Shown here: positions 17,064 through 25,676 of the stretch, piece after piece
Numbering within the stretch: the stretch's first letter is position 1
Layout of the letters: each line of letters begins with the position of its first letter
Assembly: GCF_039531165.1 (NCBI RefSeq)
Contig: NZ_BAAAPN010000043.1
Location: 1 to 64,000 of the forward strand
DNA from: Nostocoides_A vanveenii
Lineage (GTDB): Bacteria > Actinomycetota > Actinomycetes > Actinomycetales > Dermatophilaceae
Direction of reading: 5' to 3'
DNA: 64,000 bases
Notes under the pieces: model-generated
Told to the model about the DNA's origin: nothing
Databases searched by the model: none
The model's input: only the letters and a program-made list of their open reading frames with translations
Made by a program: the position numbers and the translations under genes

Positions 17064-17969
17064 GTGACGTCGCCGCCGCCGCTGCTGCCTCCGGGCCGCC
17101 TTCGCGTCGGCATTGTCGGTGCCGGGAAGGTCGGCGCGGTCCTCGGTGCCGCCCTGGCCAATGCCGGTCATCTCGTCATCGGGGCCAGCGCCGTCAGCGC
17201 CGCGTCCCTTGCTCGCGCCGAAGCGCTGCTCCCCGATGTCCCGATCCTGCCGGTCGATGACGTGGTCGCGACCTGCGATTTGGCGGTTCTCGCCGTTCCC
17301 GACGACGCTCTCGCGCCGCTCGTCGCCGGCCTCGCGACCACGGACGTATGGCAGCGTGGGCAGCTCGCGCTGCACACCTCTGGGCGCAGCGGGCTGGGTC
17401 CGCTCGCCCCCGCGATCGCCCTCGGCGTGGGCGGCATGGCCATCCATCCGGCGATGTCCTTCACCGGGACGGTGATGGACATCACGCGCCTGCGGGACTG
17501 CTGCTTCGGTGTGACGGCGCCTCCAGACCTGCTGGCCCCCGCCCAGGCCCTGGTCGTCGAGATGGGCGGCGAGCCGGTGATCGTCGACGAGTTCGACCGG
17601 ACGCGCTATCACCTCGGCCTGGTCCACGGCTCGAACTACCTGATCACTCTCGCCGCCCAGGCTGCGCAGATCCTGCGCGGAGCCGGGATCGAGGACACCG
17701 ACCGCATGCTGCGACCTCTGATGAGCGCTGCCCTCGACAACGCGCTGCGCTCGGGTGACGCCGCTCTCACCGGACCCGTCGCCCGCGGCGATGCCGGTAC
17801 GGTTTCCGAGCACCTCCACGTGCTCGCTTCCGAGTCCCCGGATGTGCAGGCGGTCTACCGCGTCCTCGCGGAGGCCACCCTTCGCCGGGCGATCGACGGT
17901 GGCCGATTGGCGCCCCACTCCGCTTCGACGCTCGACCAGGTTCTCCACCCCCAGGAGGAAGCACCGTGA
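17064..17969 (+). CDS. Rossmann-fold DUF2520 protein, putative reductase
   Basis: 301 residues. The N-terminal NAD(P)-binding fold is RVGIVGAGKVGAVLGAAL (about 14-31). The C-terminal helical domain contains RYHLGLVHGSNYLITLAAQA, as in the 6-phosphogluconate/ketopantoate-reductase-like DUF2520 proteins. The start is GTG 17064, close after the divergent small gene. It overlaps panC by 4 bp (GTGA), and no panE is seen in the window. A role as the ketopantoate reductase, or another step tied to panC, is suggested by context but not proven. Confidence 0.8.
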   Translation: MTSPPPLLPPGRLRVGIVGAGKVGAVLGAALANAGHLVIGASAVSAASLARAEALLPDVPILPVDDVVATCDLAVLAVPDDALAPLVAGLATTDVWQRGQLALHTSGRSGLGPLAPAIALGVGGMAIHPAMSFTGTVMDITRLRDCCFGVTAPPDLLAPAQALVVEMGGEPVIVDEFDRTRYHLGLVHGSNYLITLAAQAAQILRGAGIEDTDRMLRPLMSAALDNALRSGDAALTGPVARGDAGTVSEHLHVLASESPDVQAVYRVLAEATLRRAIDGGRLAPHSASTLDQVLHPQEEAP

Positions 17970-18892
17970 CTGCGACCACAACGACGACGCCGGTTGTCGC
18001 CCGGACCCGCGATGAGCTGCGTGCGGCGCGAGCCGCGTTGAGCGGCAAGGAGATCGCCGTCGTGATGACGATGGGTGCCCTTCATGAGGGCCATGCGACG
18101 CTGATCGAGCAAGCTCGCGCAGAGGCCGACCACGTGATCGTGACGATCTTCCTCAATCCGCTGCAATTCGGGCCGAAAGAGGATCTCTCGCGCTATCCGC
18201 GGACCTTCGACTCCGACCTGGAGATCTGCAGCCGGTATGGGGCCGATCTGGTCTTCGCACCTACGCCCGATGTCATCTATCAGGACGGCGACCCGGGCGT
18301 CCGGATCTCAGCCGGGCCCTTGGGGACGCTGCTCGAAGGACATTCGCGCCCAGGGCATTTCGACGGCATGCTCACCGTCGTCGCCAAACTCATGCACCTG
18401 AGCGCAGGCACTCGCTTCTATTTCGGGCAGAAGGATGCCCAGCAGTTGCTGCTCATCCGGCGGATGGTGCGCGATCTCGATTTCCCGGCCCGAGTCATCT
18501 CGGTGCCCACGGTCCGGGAGCCCGACGGACTGGCGATGTCGAGCCGCAATACCTACCTGACCGAGAGCGATCGCGAGGTCGCGTTGTCCCTCTCCCGGGC
18601 CCTGCGCGCCGGAGCGGCAGCGGCACCCGAGGGACCCTCGGCCATTCGTCGCGCAGCCCGTGGAGTCCTGGTCGCCGAGCCGCTCGTGCTCGTCGACTAT
18701 CTCGTGCTCGTCCATGCGACGACCCTGCGTGACGTCCCGGAGTGGTATCGCGGCGAGGCCCTGCTCGCGGTGGCCGGCAAGGTCGGCACCACCCGGTTGA
18801 TCGACAATCTGCCCGTGCTCGTGGGTCCGGGCGGCGGAGCCCTGGACGTCTTCAGCAATCCCGACGATCTCGGCGCCGCCGAGCCGATGTGA
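17966..18892 (+). CDS. panC: pantothenate synthetase
   Basis: Condenses pantoate and beta-alanine with ATP. 308 residues starting at GTG 17966. Motifs include VMTMGALHEGHATLIEQAR (HxGH nucleotidyltransferase site), FLNPLQFGPKEDLSRYPR, RPGHFDGMLTVVAKL, FGQKDAQQLLLIRRM and the KMSKS-like VREPDGLAMSSRNTYL. panD follows after 8 bp. Together with the DUF2520 gene upstream it forms the pantothenate part of an operon that continues into NAD synthesis. Confidence 0.96.
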   Translation: MTATTTTTPVVARTRDELRAARAALSGKEIAVVMTMGALHEGHATLIEQARAEADHVIVTIFLNPLQFGPKEDLSRYPRTFDSDLEICSRYGADLVFAPTPDVIYQDGDPGVRISAGPLGTLLEGHSRPGHFDGMLTVVAKLMHLSAGTRFYFGQKDAQQLLLIRRMVRDLDFPARVISVPTVREPDGLAMSSRNTYLTESDREVALSLSRALRAGAAAAPEGPSAIRRAARGVLVAEPLVLVDYLVLVHATTLRDVPEWYRGEALLAVAGKVGTTRLIDNLPVLVGPGGGALDVFSNPDDLGAAEPM

Positions 18893-18900
18893 GGACACCG

Positions 18901-19326
18901 ATGCAACGCATCATGCTGCACAGCAAAATCCATCGAGCCACCGTCACTCAGGCCGACCTGCACTACGTCGGCTCGATGACAATCGACCGCGACCTGATGG
19001 ACGCCGCGAACCTCCTTCCGGGACAACAGGTCGACGTCGTCGATGTCGACAACGGCAACCGGCTGACGACCTATGCCATCGAGGGCAAGCGAGGCTCTGG
19101 CACCGTCTGCATCAATGGCGCCGCGGCCCGGCTGATCTCCCCGGGCGATCTGGTCATCGTGATCGCCTACGCGATGATGGACGATAAGGAGGCGCGCAGC
19201 TTCGAGCCGCAGGTCGTCTTCGTCGACACGTTCAACCGGATCGTCGAGGTCGGCCACGACGGCGGCGACGTCCCGGACGGCTACGGTCTCAAGACGTCGG
19301 CCGTGACCAAGCGGCGTCATGGCTGA
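18901..19326 (+). CDS. panD: aspartate 1-decarboxylase (proenzyme)
   Basis: Makes beta-alanine from aspartate, feeding PanC. 141 residues from ATG 18901. The self-cleavage site is G24-S25 (HYVGSMTIDRDLM); cleavage leaves the pyruvoyl group on S25. Active-site K9 and the TYAIEGKRGSG segment are present. The frame open from 18742 upstream belongs to panC. It overlaps nadB by 8 bp, so pantothenate and NAD genes share a transcript; both pathways start from aspartate. Confidence 0.96.
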   Translation: MQRIMLHSKIHRATVTQADLHYVGSMTIDRDLMDAANLLPGQQVDVVDVDNGNRLTTYAIEGKRGSGTVCINGAAARLISPGDLVIVIAYAMMDDKEARSFEPQVVFVDTFNRIVEVGHDGGDVPDGYGLKTSAVTKRRHG

Positions 19327-21007
19327 CCACACGGAGTTGCCCGAGGTGCGGATCCCCCGCTATCTGCTGGCAGGGGAGCCGGGGTGGAGGACCGAGGCCG
19401 ATGTCATCGTCGTCGGCTCGGGGATCGCCGGGCTGACCTGCGCGCTGCGACTGCGCGAGCAGGTGGACCGGGTGTTGCTCGTGACCAAGACCGTGCTCTC
19501 TGCCGGGTCAACGGCCTGGGCCCAGGGCGGCATCGCGGCCGCGCTCGACCCGGAGGACTCACCCGAGGAGCACCTCCAGGACACACTGGTCGCCGGCGTC
19601 GGGCTGTGCGACGAAGCCGCAGTCCGGGCCTTGGTCACCGAAGGGCCGGAGCGCGTGCGCGAACTCGTCGCTCTCGGGACGGAATTCGATCGTGCCGCGG
19701 ACGGCGGGATCCTATTGACCCGCGAGGGTGGGCATCACCGCGACCGGATCGCGCATGCCGGCGGGGACGCCACGGGGGCCGAGATCTCGCGCGCATTGAT
19801 CGCCGCGCTCGATCGCGTCATCACCGACCCGGGCATCGAGGTCATTGAGCACGCCCTCGTCGTCGACCTGCTGCAGGATGCCGGCGGACGGGTGGCGGGC
19901 GTGACCTTGCACGTGATCGGCGAGGGCGACCACGACGGGGTGGGCGCGGCATACGCCCGCGCGGTGGTGCTCGCCACCGGCGGACTGGGGCAGATCTACG
20001 TCTCGACCACCAATCCCAGCGTCGCGACCGGTGACGGCATGGCGGCGGCGCTGCGGGCCGGGGCCCTGCTGACCGACCTTGAGTTCGTCCAGTTCCATCC
20101 CACGGTGCTCTTCCTCGGTGAGGGCGCGCAGGGGCAGCAGCCGCTGATCTCGGAAGCCGTCCGCGGCGAAGGGGCCTTCCTCGTCGACAAGGACGGCATG
20201 CGTTTCATGCAGGGCGTGCACCCGATGGCCGACCTGGCGCCGCGCGATGTCGTGGCGCGGGCCATCGTCGCGCGGACGGCGCAGACGGGCAGCGATCACG
20301 TGTGGCTCGATGCGCGGCACCTCGGAGCCGTGTTCTTGGAGAAGCGATTTCCGTCGATCGTTGCGCGCTGCCGGGAGCTCGGCATCGATCCCGCAACACA
20401 ACTCATCCCCGTCGCGCCCGCGCAGCACTACGCCTCCGGCGGCGTGTGGACCGACGTCGCCGGCCGCTCCACTCTCGACGGCCTGTATGCCTGCGGTGAG
20501 ACCGCCTGCACCGGCGTCCACGGCGCCAACCGGCTCGCGTCGAACTCCCTGCTCGAAGGTCTGGTCTTCGCACACCGGATCGCGGACGACATCGCTGCGC
20601 GGGTGACGGCGGGCGAGTTGGCGCCCGGCGCGCCGTTGCCGCCCGGCGGCGACACGGGCCTGCTCGATCCCGCGAACCGGGCGGAGGTTCAGCGGGCCAT
20701 GACAGCGGGAGCCGGACCGGTGCGCACGGCGGAGTCGACGCGGCATACGCACGCGGTGCTTGCGGAGCTAGTCGGGAGGTCCAGCGCTGAGCAGCCGACG
20801 ACACAGGCGTGGGAGACAACGAATCTCGCGCATGTGGGGCTGGCCTTGTGTGTCGGCGCGCACGCGCGCGAGGAGACGCGGGGCGGGCACGAGCGTGCCG
20901 ACTTCCCCGAGCGCGACGACCGGCATTGGCTCGGCCATCTCTCGCACGTGCGGACCGAGGATGGGGTCGCACTGACGTATATGGCGCAGGAGGAGTCGCG
21001 GCGATGA
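19319..21007 (+). CDS. nadB: L-aspartate oxidase
   Basis: FAD enzyme oxidising aspartate to iminoaspartate for quinolinate. 562 residues. The FAD dinucleotide fold is VIVVGSGIAGLTCALRL (about 29-45). Further motifs are STAWAQGGIAAAL, the active-site stretch EFVQFHPT, and ACTGVHGANRLASNSLLEGLVF near 400, all typical of NadB in the succinate-dehydrogenase/fumarate-reductase flavoprotein group. ATG 19319 overlaps the panD end. nadC overlaps its stop. A nadA (quinolinate synthase) gene is not in the window. Confidence 0.95.
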   Translation: MADHTELPEVRIPRYLLAGEPGWRTEADVIVVGSGIAGLTCALRLREQVDRVLLVTKTVLSAGSTAWAQGGIAAALDPEDSPEEHLQDTLVAGVGLCDEAAVRALVTEGPERVRELVALGTEFDRAADGGILLTREGGHHRDRIAHAGGDATGAEISRALIAALDRVITDPGIEVIEHALVVDLLQDAGGRVAGVTLHVIGEGDHDGVGAAYARAVVLATGGLGQIYVSTTNPSVATGDGMAAALRAGALLTDLEFVQFHPTVLFLGEGAQGQQPLISEAVRGEGAFLVDKDGMRFMQGVHPMADLAPRDVVARAIVARTAQTGSDHVWLDARHLGAVFLEKRFPSIVARCRELGIDPATQLIPVAPAQHYASGGVWTDVAGRSTLDGLYACGETACTGVHGANRLASNSLLEGLVFAHRIADDIAARVTAGELAPGAPLPPGGDTGLLDPANRAEVQRAMTAGAGPVRTAESTRHTHAVLAELVGRSSAEQPTTQAWETTNLAHVGLALCVGAHAREETRGGHERADFPERDDRHWLGHLSHVRTEDGVALTYMAQEESRR

Positions 21008-21876
21008 CGGTGGAATTCCCGGTGGCGGACGCCCGGCGGGTGGTGCGCGAGGCGCTGATCGAGGATCTCGGCGGACTCGACGGCATCGATGTGACGACGG
21101 CCGCGACGATCGACCCGGCGGGCCGTGAGCGCGGGCACGTCGTCGCCCGGGAGGCCGGCGTCATCGCCGGATTGCCGGTGATCGCGCTCGTGGTGGACGA
21201 GGTCGCGGGCATCACCCGAGGCGGCACCGTGGACGTGCATCTGCTGGGTGCGGACGGCGACCGGGTCGTGGCCGGGCAGGTGATGGCCGAGCTGGACGGG
21301 CCGGCGACGACGATCCTGACCGCGGAGCGGACCCTGCTCAACATCATTTCCCGGCTCTCGGGAGTCGCCACCGTGACCCGGCAATGGGCCGATGCCCTGG
21401 CCGGCACCGGCACGACCGTGCTCGACACGCGCAAGACGACACCGGGGTTGCGGGCGCTGGAGAAGTATGCCGTGCGTGCCGGTGGCGGCACCAACAAGCG
21501 CATGGGCCTGTATGACGTGGCGATGATCAAGGACAACCACAAACTGGCGGCGGGCTCGATCACCGCGGCCTACGAGCGGATCCGGGCACGCTTCCCCGAC
21601 GTGCCCATCCAGGTCGAGGTCACGACCGTCGACGAGGCCCGTGAAGCGGTGGCCGCCGGCGCGCGATTCGTGATGTGCGACAACATGTCGCCGGAGTTGC
21701 TCGGCGAGACGGTCGCCGCGATCCGCGCGAGCGGTGAGAGCGTCGAGATCGAAGCCACCGGCGGCCTGACGCTCGTCAAGGCCCCCGCCTATGCCGCCAC
21801 CGGCGTCGACTATCTGTCCGTTGGCGCCTTGACGCATTCCGCGCCGATCCTCGACGTCGCCCTCGACCTGGTCTGA
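21004..21876 (+). CDS. nadC: nicotinate-nucleotide pyrophosphorylase (carboxylating)
   Basis: Converts quinolinate and PRPP to nicotinate mononucleotide, CO2 and PPi. 290 residues from ATG 21004, which overlaps the nadB stop (ATGA). The family core is LNIISRLSGVATVTRQW, TVLDTRKTTPGLRALEKYAVRAGGG, HRMGL-like NKRMGLYDVAMIKDNH and the barrel end IEATGGLTL. The frame extension upstream to 20809 lies inside nadB and is discounted. It is the last gene of the pan-nad operon. Confidence 0.95.
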   Translation: MTVEFPVADARRVVREALIEDLGGLDGIDVTTAATIDPAGRERGHVVAREAGVIAGLPVIALVVDEVAGITRGGTVDVHLLGADGDRVVAGQVMAELDGPATTILTAERTLLNIISRLSGVATVTRQWADALAGTGTTVLDTRKTTPGLRALEKYAVRAGGGTNKRMGLYDVAMIKDNHKLAAGSITAAYERIRARFPDVPIQVEVTTVDEAREAVAAGARFVMCDNMSPELLGETVAAIRASGESVEIEATGGLTLVKAPAYAATGVDYLSVGALTHSAPILDVALDLV

Positions 21877-21898
21877 GACGGCGTTTTGGGGCACAGCT

Positions 21899-21923
21899 TT
21901 CCCGCCCGATGCCACAAACCCCT
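21899..21923 (+). repeat. left copy of 25-bp inverted repeat flanking the APH-like gene
   Basis: Twenty-five bases (core cccgcccgatgccacaaacc) recur exactly, in inverted orientation, at 22944-22968. The two enclose about 1.0 kb holding the broken phosphotransferase gene. Weaker similarity continues inward for about 40 bp (TTCC-TTGCC-AC-AG pattern). The copy lies 23 bp after the nadC stop. Confidence 0.88.
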
Positions 21924-21990
21924 TGGTCGGGCGAAAAAACTTCCGTTGCCTACGAGAGCCTTCCCGCGCGGATGCCGTTGGGTTGCCGCG

Positions 21991-22879
21991 TCAGGGGCCC
22001 CCGAGCACTTCGCGTATGGTGCGCATTCCGAGGGCGTACATGCCCAGGTTGCTCTTCTCGTCGTAGTGCACGAGGCCCATCGCCTGGACGAAGGCCCAGG
22101 CGCGGCCGCGTTCCCACTCCAGATCCGATGACGCGATTGCCGCGCGGAGCCGCCCGCGGCGTGGGGTGTCGAGCACATGCCATGCGGCCACGAGGTCCAG
22201 CGCCGGGTCCGCCGGCCCGAAGCCGCCGCCGTCGAGGACGCCGATCAGTTTGCCGCCGCCGACAAGGAGATTGCCGGGCACGAGGTCACCGTGGTTCATG
22301 ACATCCGGGTCTTCGCGAGCAAGCTCGCGCAGGTGGCCCCAGAGCGCCGCGGTGCGGGCAGGGTCGAACCAGGGGGCGTTCCGCCGGATGCACTCCGCGA
22401 CCCAGTCGTCGTGGTCGGTCAGCGCGCCGCCGCGACCATCGCCGCGAAATCGCCGGCCACGCGTCGGCGCGCTGCGTAAGGCGAGGACGAGGGCGGCGAG
22501 GTCGTCGGCGAGTTGGTCGGAATCGGCATACTGGCCGATCCGCGGAACGCTGCCGGGCACCCAGGTCTGGATGGCGAAGGGCATCGGATAGCCGATCCCT
22601 GGCCTGCCCAGGGCGACCGGTCGCGGGGCAGGAACGGGACTGACCTCGGCCAGTTCGGCCTGCGCCGCGCACTCGGCCGTGAGCCAATCGGGGCGCGGCA
22701 ACGGCATCCTGAGGCCGCAGTGGCAATCGCGCGGTGAGCGATGCGCCCAGCCGGAAGATCGCGTTGACAGTGCCAGCGGTGACCAGTCGGGTGACGGGCA
22801 GATCGCGCCACCGCGGGAACTGATCGGCCACGAGGGCGCGCACGGTTGTGGTCTCGATAACGAGTTCATCGTCGTGCAT
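21991..22879 (-). pseudogene. aminoglycoside-phosphotransferase-like protein, frameshifted
   Basis: ATG 22879 starts MHDDELVIETTTVRALVADQ and reads RLVTAGTVNAIFRLGASLTARLPL, the N lobe of an APH/ChoK-fold kinase. That frame then leaves family similarity near 22700-22735. Similarity resumes in the next frame (DWLTAECAAQAELAEVSPVP to the end, ending at 21991) with the Brenner motif HGDLVPGNLLV and, unusually, VLDGGGFGPADPALDL where the metal-binding motif is normally IDFGD/IDWG, so the usual Asp is also altered. Either a one-base frameshift inactivated the gene or there is a sequence error. The gene is bracketed by 25-bp inverted repeats. No resistance phenotype can be inferred; many family members act on other substrates. 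Confidence 0.72.
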
Positions 22880-22901
22880 CGGCACAGCAGACGATACGCA
22901 T

Positions 22902-22968
22902 GGCAAACCCCTTGTCGGCAAGGGAAATCGTCCCGTGCGCACGAGGGGTTTGTGGCATCGGGCGGGAA
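22902..22968 (-). repeat. right inverted-repeat copy with its own stem-loop
   Basis: The right copy of the 25-bp repeat (22944-22968) is paired with a second, imperfect inverted arm at 22900-22915 (ATGGCAAACCCCTTG), giving a stem with about 28 bases of loop. It lies between the ATPase gene and the APH-like gene, both on the minus strand, so it may act as a terminator as well as an element boundary. Confidence 0.7.
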
Positions 22969-22986
22969 GCAGTGACGCCTGTGGTT

Positions 22987-23715
22987 TCAGTCGATGACGT
23001 GGCGGAGGTACTGGCCCGGGGTGGCCAGGAACCGGCGGTAGTGGTCCACGACATCGAGATCGGACCAGTCGCGAGGGTGCAGGCCCTCGTGGTCGAGTTC
23101 GAGGATGGTCGCCCCCGGGATGGCGGCGAGCACGGGGGAGTGGGTGGCCATGAGCACTTGGGCGCTGCGGTGTTGCGCCAGCGCGTGCAGGGTGCCGACG
23201 AGGGCGAGTTGGGCGCTGAAGGACAGGCCGGCCTCGGGTTCGTCCATCACGAAGAAGCCGTCGCCCCGGAACCGGCTGCTGCCTAGCATTGCCAAGAAGG
23301 ACTCGCCGTGGCTCATCCGGTGGAAGTCGGGATCGCGTGGGCCGGGATTGTTGGCGAGATAGGTGAAGAGCCCGTGGGTGGTCTCGGCGCGCAGGAAGTA
23401 GCCCCACTTGCTCGCGCCGGCCCCCCGCTCGAGGGTGAGGTCGTCGTGGAGGGCGGATTCGCTGGCATACGTGCGGTGCATTGCGCCGGTCGACCCGCCC
23501 TCGGCGGCGAGGCCGAAGGCCATCGCGATGGCCTCGACCAGGGTGGACTTGCCGGTGCCGTTCTCGCCGACGAGCACCGTGATCCGGCCGAGGTCGAGGC
23601 CCTCCCGAAGCAACTGGCGCACCGGGGCCAGGGTCATCGGCCACTGATCCGGGTCCGGAGAGGCATCGCTCGCCCGGCGCACGCGACGGACGGGCAGGGG
23701 ATCGGACCAGCGCAT
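22987..23715 (-). CDS. AAA/ABC-type ATPase (RecF/OLD-like nucleotide-binding domain)
   Basis: 242 residues from ATG 23715. Walker A is ITVLVGENGTGKSTLVEAIAMAFG (about 44-67), the signature-like segment is RMSHGESFLAML, Walker B is GFFVMDEPEAGLSFSAQ, and the switch His lies in LMATHSPVLAAIPGA. The layout fits stand-alone ATPases of the SMC/ABC class with no transporter partner (COG3910-like). No nuclease domain follows, so it is not a full OLD-family protein. Its role is unknown; DNA-linked or stress functions are typical guesses. It is divergent from lysS across about 120 bp containing a tandem repeat. Confidence 0.75.
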   Translation of the reverse strand: MRWSDPLPVRRVRRASDASPDPDQWPMTLAPVRQLLREGLDLGRITVLVGENGTGKSTLVEAIAMAFGLAAEGGSTGAMHRTYASESALHDDLTLERGAGASKWGYFLRAETTHGLFTYLANNPGPRDPDFHRMSHGESFLAMLGSSRFRGDGFFVMDEPEAGLSFSAQLALVGTLHALAQHRSAQVLMATHSPVLAAIPGATILELDHEGLHPRDWSDLDVVDHYRRFLATPGQYLRHVID

Positions 23716-23756
23716 AAAGGAACTGTAGGGACAGGGGCCGACACACCGCCTTCGGA

Positions 23757-23800
23757 CTGAACCGGCCTTTCGACGGGGCTGAACCGGCCTTTCGACGGGG
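23757..23800. repeat. 22-bp tandem repeat in the lysS upstream region
   Basis: Two exact copies of a 22-bp unit (ctgaaccggcctttcgacgg plus gg) at 23757-23778 and 23779-23800. A partial third copy (ctttcgacggg) follows at about 23811-23821. The repeat sits between the divergent ATPase and lysS genes, so it may alter promoter spacing. Confidence 0.88.
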
Positions 23801-23837
23801 GGGAGGTGCGCTTTCGACGGGACTTAAACTGGAGCGT

Positions 23838-25364
23838 GTGACCGCCACCGACGCGCCAGCGGGCGCCACCGACGCGCCTGAGCTGCCCGAAGCCGAACTC
23901 ACCGAGCAGATGCGCTTCCGGCACGCCAAGCGCGAGCGGCTGCTGTCGGCGGGCCGCGCGCCCTATCCGGTGACGGTCGGCCGCACCCACACCCTGGCCG
24001 AGGTGCGCGACCGGTGGGGTGATCTGACGGCAGGCGAGGAGACCGGCGAGAGTGTCGCCGTCGCGGGCCGGGTCGTGTTCATCCGCAACACCGGCAAGCT
24101 CGCCTTCGCCACCCTCCAGGAGGGCATCGGCACTCGGCTGCAGGTCATGCTCAGCCTCGCCGAGGTGGGCGAGGAGGCGCTGGCCGACTGGAAGGCCGAT
24201 GTCGACCTAGGGGATCACGTGCTGGTCGAGGGCCGGGTGATCGCCTCCAAGCGCGGCGAACTGTCCGTGCTCGCCACCCGGTGGCAGATGGCCTCCAAGG
24301 CCCTGCGCCCGCTGCCCGTCTTCCACAAGGAACTCGCCGAGGAGACCCGCGTCCGGCAGCGGTATGCCGATTTGATCGTTAGGCAGGACGCCCGCGACAT
24401 GGTGCGCCTGAAGGCTGCGGCGATGAAGGCGACGCGCGCCGTGCTGGACGCCGAGGGTTTTGTCGAGGTCGAAACGCCCATCCTCCAACTGATTCACGGC
24501 GGCGCCCAGGCCCGGCCCTTCCGGACGCATATCAACGCCTTCGACCAGGAGATGGTGCTTCGCATCGCCCTTGAGCTCAACCTCAAAAAGGCGATCGTCG
24601 GCGGCGTCGACCGGGTCTATGAGCTCGGCCGGATCTTCCGCAACGAAGGCGTCGACGCCACGCACAGCCCCGAGTTCACGATGCTGGAGTTCTATCAGGC
24701 GTATGGCGATCAGACGTCCGTCGCCGACCTGACCCGGCGGATCATCCTCGCCATCGCCGATGCCGGCGGCGGCCGGCAGATCGAGACGCCCAAGGGGGTC
24801 GTCGACCTCGACGGGGAATGGCGCTGGCTGCCGGTCTACCACGCGGTCAGCGACGCCGTCGGCGAGAGCGTGACGGTCGACACCGACGCCGAGACCCTGC
24901 ACCGCCTGGCGCGCGAGCACGGCGTGGCGCTCGACCCTGCCCTGGAGAAGGACAAGGTCTTCCTCGAACTGCTCTCCGAACTGGTCGAGCCGGGGCTACT
25001 GCAGCCGACTTTCCTGTGCGACTACCCCGCTATCGCCCAGCCGCTCGCCCGGCCGCACCGGTCCCTGCCCGGCCAGATCGAAGCGTGGGACCTGATCATC
25101 GCGGGCGTCGAGCGCGGCACCGGATTCTCGGAGCTGATCGATCCGGTCATCCAGCGCGAGGTCCTGACCGCACAGTCCCTACGGGCGGCGGGCGGCGACC
25201 CCGAGGCGATGCAGTTGGACGAGGACTTCCTGCGGGCCCTCGAATACGGCGCTCCGCCGATGGGCGGGGTCGGCATGGGCCTGGACCGGGTGATCGCCCT
25301 CTTCCGAGGCGTGTCGCTGCGCGAGACGATCCTGTTTCCCCATCTGAAGCCGGAGGTGAACTGA
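23838..25364 (+). CDS. lysS: lysyl-tRNA synthetase, class II
   Basis: Charges tRNA-Lys. 508 residues. The N-terminal OB-fold anticodon domain occupies about 50-160 (VAVAGRVVFIRNTGKLAFATLQEG). Class II motif 2 is RIFRNEGVDATHSPEFTMLEFYQAYGD and motif 3 is GAPPMGGVGMGLDRVIALF. The GTG at 23838 (ggagcgt upstream) is taken as start and gives a short acidic N-terminal extension. A small membrane-protein gene follows after 3 bp, the usual actinobacterial arrangement before lsr2. Confidence 0.95.
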   Translation: MTATDAPAGATDAPELPEAELTEQMRFRHAKRERLLSAGRAPYPVTVGRTHTLAEVRDRWGDLTAGEETGESVAVAGRVVFIRNTGKLAFATLQEGIGTRLQVMLSLAEVGEEALADWKADVDLGDHVLVEGRVIASKRGELSVLATRWQMASKALRPLPVFHKELAEETRVRQRYADLIVRQDARDMVRLKAAAMKATRAVLDAEGFVEVETPILQLIHGGAQARPFRTHINAFDQEMVLRIALELNLKKAIVGGVDRVYELGRIFRNEGVDATHSPEFTMLEFYQAYGDQTSVADLTRRIILAIADAGGGRQIETPKGVVDLDGEWRWLPVYHAVSDAVGESVTVDTDAETLHRLAREHGVALDPALEKDKVFLELLSELVEPGLLQPTFLCDYPAIAQPLARPHRSLPGQIEAWDLIIAGVERGTGFSELIDPVIQREVLTAQSLRAAGGDPEAMQLDEDFLRALEYGAPPMGGVGMGLDRVIALFRGVSLRETILFPHLKPEVN

Positions 25365-25367
25365 AAA

Positions 25368-25541
25368 ATGAGCGAGTGGATGCCGTATGCCGCGGCGGTC
25401 TTGCCGTCTATCGGCGTGGGCTATCTGTTCTATGTGATCATCAAGAACCTCCTCGAGGGCGACCGCAACGAGCGCGCCGCGATGGCCCGCTGGGAGAAGG
25501 AGCAGGACCGGCAAATCGAGGACTCCAACCCATCGGTCTGA
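25368..25541 (+). CDS. small single-span membrane protein
   Basis: A 57-residue protein, MSEWMPYAAAVLPSIGVGYL then FYVIIKNLLEGDRNERAAMA and on. One transmembrane helix spans about 7-25, followed by a charged, probably cytoplasmic helix (ARWEKEQDRQIED). Start and stop are tightly placed: 3 bp after lysS, with the last codons inside a perfect palindromic terminator. Small proteins of this type commonly sit between lysS and lsr2 in actinobacteria. Function unknown. Confidence 0.8.
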   Translation: MSEWMPYAAAVLPSIGVGYLFYVIIKNLLEGDRNERAAMARWEKEQDRQIEDSNPSV

Positions 25542-25570
25542 ATACGCGCGCGTATTCAGACCGATGGGTT
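25527..25570 (+). terminator. perfect 44-bp palindrome ending the lysS unit
   Basis: Arms 25527-25548 and 25549-25570 are exact reverse complements (22 bp each, no spacer, centre CGCG). The first arm encodes the last codons and stop of the small membrane protein. It separates that transcript from lsr2. Confidence 0.8.
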
Positions 25571-25676
25571 CGGCAATAAGAAAGTTTGGTAGGCATCCCA
25601 GGATTCATGACTTAGGATGACAAGACAGGCTGTACCTCAACACAGACCACCTACCGAAGGGTTAAGGGCTCATACA

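Noticed and set aside
22286..23929. 547-residue minus-strand frame joining the ATPase region and the APH-like N terminus
   Set aside because: Most of it is out of phase with the ATPase gene. Only the short stretch from 22879 inward is real, and it is reported as part of the APH-like pseudogene.
25586..25618. lsr2 promoter TTGGTA / TAGGAT
   Set aside because: Spacing of 21 bp is too long for a standard promoter, so it is not listed as a feature.
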